Positions 61,101 to 64,000 of a DNA stretch of 64,000 nt are shown here, piece by piece. The stretch is from Syngnathus acus. Lineage: Eukaryota; Chordata; Actinopteri; Syngnathiformes; Syngnathidae. The position numbers and the translations under genes were made by a program. Location: NCBI RefSeq assembly GCF_901709675.1, contig NC_051092.1, positions 14,174,991 through 14,238,990 on the forward strand. Reading direction: 5' to 3'. The notes beneath the pieces are model-generated. The model saw only the letters and a program-made list of their open reading frames with translations. It searched no databases and was not told where the DNA came from. The first letter of the stretch is position 1. Each line of letters begins with the position of its first letter.

Positions 61101-61896
61101 GCTCGCCGGGGTGGATCCACTCATTTTGAAAAGCAGCGTGAGTGACTCAGGTGCATTTGCCACGCTCTCGCACATGGAGACACAAAAGAGCAGAAGTGGA
61201 TGATATGATTTTTCTTCTCCCTGGCATGATAGCCATTAATCATGAGCTGTGTTGTATTGTCAGCCTCCACGGCCACTCCCTCTCTTTCCTTGCAGCCTGT
61301 CATTTAACAAGCTGTGACACATGACAGTGATGCGTGTGCCTCTGAGTGATGCCCGACTTTAGCTTCTATTGGAAAGGTATTGAAATGCTCGGGCGCAGGA
61401 GCAGGGACGGGACGGGGGGGGGTCAGTGATAGCCATGAGATTGTATTACCCGACTTGCTTATGACAGAATGTTAAAATGGCAGCAGTGCTCGCCTCCTTT
61501 TCAATTAAAGCTGGCGCTGGCGGGCGCAACTTAGCTTTGTCTGGCAAGGTGGGCTACTGTGGCGTGAAATCAGCTCCCTGGAAATGCTTGTTTTTGTTTC
61601 AATGAAACAAAAAAACTCGTGTTTTGAGCAAAAATGGAACCGCTCACAACAGACTCAAGCTCTTTTACCCAGAATGGAGGGGAAAAAAAAGCATTTTTTT
61701 GCTGCAGCACATTTATTTGACTTAAAAAACATAATTAAATCAAAAATCAGTTCCACTAAAAAGTGTTTTGAAATTTGTGTTTGTGCACACAGGCTCGGTG
61801 TCCCTCAGTGTGTTCCTGGTCTCCTTAGCAGTGACAGTGTGTGCTGTTTGGCTTGTGGCTCTTTGTGGCGTCTGCGGTTGGTGTCAACGCAAGCTG
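31109..61896 (+). CDS. syt7: Synaptotagmin-7-like gene, 5' part (two coding exons; continues past the right edge)
   Basis: Synaptotagmin-7 is a high-affinity calcium sensor for slow vesicle and lysosome exocytosis (family knowledge). Exon 1 at 31109-31142 encodes [11 protein letters not shown] plus one base and ends in donor gtaaga. The next exon at 61793-61896 follows acceptor tgcacacag and ends before gtgagt. Phases fit: 34 plus 104 bases make 46 codons. The second exon encodes a membrane helix, [19 protein letters not shown], followed by [11 protein letters not shown], close to CGLCHWCQRKL of mammalian SYT7. As in SYT7 the luminal N-terminus is very short, begins Met-Tyr, and this exon ends in phase 0. 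The two C2 domains are outside the window. Whether this is the a or b teleost paralogue cannot be told. The intron (31143-61792) is about 30.6 kb. Another synaptotagmin is possible, but the Cys pattern favours SYT7. Confidence 0.75.
31143..32980. other. Start of the syt7 intron
   Basis: Contains a (TG)n microsatellite at 31345-31370, a C-run near 31423-31435 and G-runs near 31530. No coding exon was seen. Confidence 0.6.
31345..31370. repeat. (TG)n microsatellite
   Basis: About 13 TG units, uninterrupted, 200 bases after the syt7 exon 1 donor. Confidence 0.95.
32982..33366 (-). mobile_element. Full-length tRNA-derived SINE with 13-bp target-site duplication
   Basis: The element spans 32995-33353. 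It is flanked by the direct repeat cccaccgggaaac at 32982-32994 and 33354-33366. On the minus strand the head (from 33353) has tRNA-like promoter boxes, TGGCGCACTGGGTAGC (A box) and GGGTTCGATTCC (B box). The body is the core shared by many teleost copies (gtttgcatgttctcc, tcctcccacatccc), and the tail is aaaatggatggat. The precise duplication and the readable promoter boxes suggest a fairly recent insertion. Confidence 0.9.
34111..34202 (+). other. Possible cassette exon in the syt7 intron (unproven)
   Basis: Flanked by acceptor tatttggcag and donor gtagag. In the phase set by exon 1 it is open for 31 codons ([17 protein letters not shown] and on). Its 92 bases would shift the frame and create a stop in the transmembrane exon, so inclusion would truncate the protein. 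A 31-codon open run arises by chance about one time in five. Confidence 0.2.
35126..35230 (-). repeat. Decayed SINE core fragment
   Basis: The words gaacctattccag, gaccggttgc, aatcacaggg, agagaca and cattcactctcac follow the order of the middle part of the SINE at 32995-33353, with an internal deletion and many changes. It is an old copy in the same orientation. Confidence 0.55.
38853..39893. mobile_element. Non-autonomous hAT-type transposon (MITE), 1,025 bp, with 8-bp target-site duplication
   Basis: The element spans 38861-39885 between perfect direct repeats gctgtttc (38853-38860 and 39886-39893). Both ends begin CAGAGATGGG when read inward, and imperfect similarity continues (accaagtcac against gactcgagtcac). 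An 8-bp duplication and CAG ends are marks of the hAT superfamily. Both subterminal zones are packed with aagtc repeats, which are likely transposase-binding arrays. There is no transposase frame inside, so it must have moved in trans. Confidence 0.9.
39894..50677. other. syt7 intron, third stretch
   Basis: Nearly 11 kb with no recognisable exon or full-length repeat. It holds short simple repeats: a G-run near 41309-41322, an (at)n tract near 41655-41690 and a (ca)n run near 45709-45721. A short word typical of dispersed fish repeats, gtatttatatagcgctt, lies near 47798-47815. Conserved enhancers may be present but cannot be seen from one sequence. Confidence 0.45.
50678..51068 (+). mobile_element. 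Solo LTR, 381 bp, with 5-bp target-site duplication
   Basis: The LTR spans 50683-51063. It starts TGTCATGCC and ends GTGACA, so it has the TG...CA ends within a short inverted repeat. The direct repeat gcatg flanks it at 50678-50682 and 51064-51068. Inside, in order, are a TATA-like tatttaag (about 50817-50824) and AATAAA at 51000-51005, giving plus orientation. No internal retroviral or retrotransposon genes remain, so it is the product of LTR-LTR recombination. A Gypsy-type or endogenous retroviral origin cannot be settled from the LTR alone. Confidence 0.85.
51150..52412. repeat. Composite repeat block, probably DNA-transposon derived
   Basis: The left edge has tataagtcgctccgg and cataagtcgcatttt. 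The right edge has, inverted, the related aatgcgatttatagtcc followed by gaaaattacggtaa. These words are known to me from dispersed fish repeats. Inside are two diverged copies of a roughly 165-base unit (51355 and 51523, sharing catcgatc and cctttgtcaacaa), a third more distant one near 52040, and the 118-bp minisatellite. Near 52247 a second familiar repeat word, cagtaatccctt, begins. No target-site duplication was found. Confidence 0.6.
51733..52034. repeat. Minisatellite, 118-bp unit, about 2.5 copies
   Basis: The phrase ggcgtgcgtaaaagccat recurs at 51781, 51899 and 52017, a constant step of 118 bases. The two full units are nearly identical; the first, partial one is more diverged. The unit is GC-rich, unlike its surroundings. 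Because 118 is not a multiple of three, each reading frame is passed to the next in successive copies, which produces long but meaningless open frames on both strands. Confidence 0.9.
52413..54835. other. syt7 intron, fourth stretch
   Basis: No exon was recognised. A 33-bp unit is duplicated in tandem at 53894-53926 and 53927-53959 (gctgctctggccccgctt and so on), with few differences. The rest is AT-rich. Confidence 0.5.
53894..53959. repeat. Tandem duplication of a 33-bp unit
   Basis: Two head-to-tail copies starting gctgctctggccccgctt, differing at two positions. It is probably a replication-slippage event. Confidence 0.85.
54836..57110 (+). mobile_element. 5'-truncated LINE of the CR1/L2/Rex group with intact reverse-transcriptase frame
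   Basis: An uninterrupted frame runs from about 54836 to the stop at 56825-56827 (about 660 codons). It enters at [19 protein letters not shown], the linker after the missing endonuclease, so the copy is 5'-truncated and has no start of its own. Reverse transcriptase signatures: [52 protein letters not shown] and the catalytic KFADDTT; then the C-terminal domain ([29 protein letters not shown]). The 3' UTR (56828-57110) ends in an actttg tail preceded by AATAAA. A weak 8-base match, attagttt, occurs at 54836-54843 and 57111-57118 and could be the target-site duplication. The lack of stops suggests recent arrival. The exact clade name is uncertain. Confidence 0.9.
57119..61792. other. syt7 intron, last stretch
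   Basis: No exon was seen before the acceptor at 61791-61792. It contains an inverted repeat at 58327-58420, a C-run near 59134 and AT-rich DNA. Confidence 0.5.
58327..58420. repeat. Inverted repeat with arms of 15-16 bp
   Basis: CACAGTGCCGAGGGC at 58327-58341 pairs with GCCCTTCGGCACTGTG at 58405-58420, with one base bulged. The loop of 63 bases is GC-richer than its surroundings. Confidence 0.55.
61793..61896 (+). CDS. syt7: Transmembrane exon of the syt7-like gene
   Basis: 104 bases, 34 codons plus two bases completed by exon 1. It holds the single membrane-spanning segment and the juxtamembrane Cys-rich CGVCGWC, which is a candidate for palmitoylation (inferred from synaptotagmins in general), then the basic QRKL. 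A (CA)n repeat starts about 25 bases after the donor. Confidence 0.8.
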
Positions 61897-64000
61897 GTGA
61901 GTGTATGCACCCACGCACGCATGCACACACACACACACACACACCAGCCCCCCCTCCCCGCACATACACACACTAGCTTCCAGCCACATTAGTAGCTCTA
62001 CAAAAAGCTTTACTAATCAGAGATGCTTAAATGTCACTGTGTGCTGTGAATTTAAATCTTCAAAGGGCAATTTATTGAAGAAATAGCAATGTGTGCAAAT
62101 ATTTACGCGTTTCTCTAATCCAAAATAATGATGCGCGCATGTTCATTGAAGTGAAATCTTTGGCTTGTTAGACAGTAATGAATAAAAACCGATTACAGAA
62201 GCTGAAACGTGGGGCCCCTGTTGCGTCACTTTCCAAAAAGCAGCTTCAAGACTGTAATTCATTCCCAGAAGCCGTTACGATATTAGCCAAGTGTGCTGAC
62301 ACAGCCTCGGTTAGACGACAACAAAGATTGAGCGCACTGACCTCTGGTAAGGGCACATCATTGTGATTATGTGCTATGAAATGTGATTGATTAAAAGGGA
62401 GGCAACCCCTTATCAGTCAGTCGGAGCTGCTTGCCAAAACTGCCTTTCCCCCTCGCTATGTCGCTTTGGAGGCTCCAAAATCTACTGCGGGTTGACCGGG
62501 AAAGAATTTTTTTTAGCCGACGCTAATGTGATGAAAGTCGCGGCAAAGTCGATCGATCAAAGTTGTCATTGATATTTTCTCTGATTGTACGGTAACTTTT
62601 TTGTGCACCACCAACCGGTTTCATGTCAAGTAATGTTAGGGAATAGAAACAAAAAACAAATGGGTGGTTGCCGTCAGTGAAGATTTAGAGACTCGCGGTG
62701 ACCAAAATTGTCAAAGCTTGCGAGGCTAAACGCGATTGTCCTCCACTGCCAGCCTATTTTCATACTCACAGTCCCACGCAGATACATATATGACGACTTT
62801 GTTGCCTTCTTGGCTGGATATTTTGCTAAATATGCCAACATGGATGTGAATACCAATCACGCTAATATTACACTAAGGTGTGAAAACAGTTGCTAGCATG
62901 CTAAGGGTGTTAGCTTTGGTTGTAAGAATTCAATTGAAGCACGTGTATACATAAAGGCTCTACATAAATTACTAAAATATTAAATGACTAAAAAATAAAT
63001 GATTAAAACTTCATTGTAAACTGGGAAGACGAGACGCTTAAAACATCACATTAGCGATTACGACGACCTACAAGAGCAACGGTCAAGAAGTGTTGCTGTG
63101 AAACTTATTGTTGCACAGATGGCAGGCCTCGACATCCAAGCAGCCCGTGCAGACAACAAGCTTCTCTACATAATGTTTGCATTAAAGACACGCCCGTAAT
63201 GGGATTGTAACTAGATTACACCATTATAGCGTATACGAAGCAGGTGGGTAATGATCTCAGTGCCGTACTGTCCCTTCTTATTTTCTTCACTGAAACGTGT
63301 TATATGAGATATTCCACCTGGAAGGAAATGGAGCAGGGAATGGCTTCTGATTTCCTGTTGCGAAGCGAGAGAGTCGAGCGGCCCGGCTCTTTGGAAGTCC
63401 CTGCGGCCCTCTCCGGGAGCTCTGTTGTAAATGGATCTTATTTCTAGCGTGTGACATTGCAGCAGCAGCAACCCGACAGAGCGGAGGCTGTGCGGGATGA
63501 GGCGGCGGGTGATCTGCTGGCCTCGCGACCCGGTCCGGCGCATGCGCACACGCGAGATGATGTTGTTCTTTCTTCTCACGTCAGTGAGTCACAATTTGGC
63601 CAGGTGTGAGGGTTGAAATGTGGGTTGAGCTCCTTGTCTTTCGACTAGTGTCTGCCTTTCGCCGGTGTGAAGGCACATTAAGCACTTTGGGCTACATGCT
63701 CGAGATAATCGAGTGGAACTGTGATAAATGCGCAGCCATTTATCCTCGACAAATTGCTGGTGTCATTTGTGGTGTCGCCATTTCATGTGATAATGTCGTC
63801 ACCGTTAAAGTTTTCTGTGGGCTGTGTCCTACATTAACTAATATTGTGATTGGCATGTTGCACAAATCTCCTTTCAATGTATTGTCTGGCTGTGGCAGAC
63901 AGATTCTTTTGTTAACATGCACTTTAGTCAACAATATCCTTGTAGACACTTGCGTAACAATCTAAAGGTCCAATACAAGATAAGTATGTAAGGCCTTGTA
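61897..64000. other. Start of the next syt7 intron
   Basis: I looked for the exon expected next in SYT7 (beginning GKRYKNS) and did not find it, so it lies beyond the window. Nothing else was recognised. Confidence 0.5.
61920..61945. repeat. (CA)n microsatellite
   Basis: About 10 CA units with a few imperfect cgca and tgca units before them, close to the donor of the syt7 transmembrane exon. Confidence 0.9.

Overview
This window looks like vertebrate nuclear DNA from a teleost fish. The protein-coding genes are split by GT-AG introns, coding density is low, and the repeats are typical of fish genomes: CR1/L2/Rex-like LINE reverse transcriptases, a tRNA-derived SINE, a hAT-type MITE and a retroviral-type solo LTR. 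I could not fix the species. I name genes by reading the exon translations and recalling the families; no search was run.

Region by region. 1-4138 (minus strand): pnpla2 (adipose triglyceride lipase), eight complete coding exons plus part of a ninth that runs off the left edge. 4139-6186: gene-free interval between two divergent genes. 6364-11495 (plus): pidd1, 14 coding exons that join in frame to 961 codons plus stop. 11496-17472: pidd1 3' end, then the probable slc25a22 promoter and 5' intron. 17473-22169 (plus): slc25a22 (mitochondrial glutamate carrier), 10 coding exons that join to 312 codons plus stop; one intron is largely made of two LINE fragments. 22170-31108: long AT-rich stretch with the probable slc25a22 3' UTR, old SINE fragments, a strong hairpin, and the GA-rich 5' leader of the next gene. 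31109-64000 (plus): 5' part of a synaptotagmin-7-like gene. It has a short first coding exon, an intron of about 30.6 kb, and a transmembrane exon at 61793-61896; the C2 domains lie beyond the right edge.

The pnpla2 / pidd1 / slc25a22 block keeps the order and orientations of human 11p15.5, except that I see no RPLP2 in the pnpla2-pidd1 interval and the flank after slc25a22 is syt7-like. The three named genes act separately: lipid-droplet triglyceride hydrolysis, the p53/caspase-2 PIDDosome, and mitochondrial glutamate import. Their linkage is conserved synteny, not an operon.

The syt7 intron is a repeat trap. It holds a SINE with a 13-bp target-site duplication, a 1,025-bp hAT MITE with a perfect 8-bp duplication, a 381-bp solo LTR with a 5-bp duplication, a composite repeat block with a 118-bp minisatellite, and a 5'-truncated LINE with a long intact reverse-transcriptase frame.

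Best leads: (1) the first of the two PIDD autocleavage motifs reads Gln-Phe-Ser instead of His-Phe-Ser while the second is intact; (2) a 19/20 match to the p53 response element sits 65 bp upstream of the pidd1 start codon; (3) LINE 3' ends supply a sense polyadenylation signal inside slc25a22; (4) there are several cleanly dated transposon insertions. I found no wholly new system.
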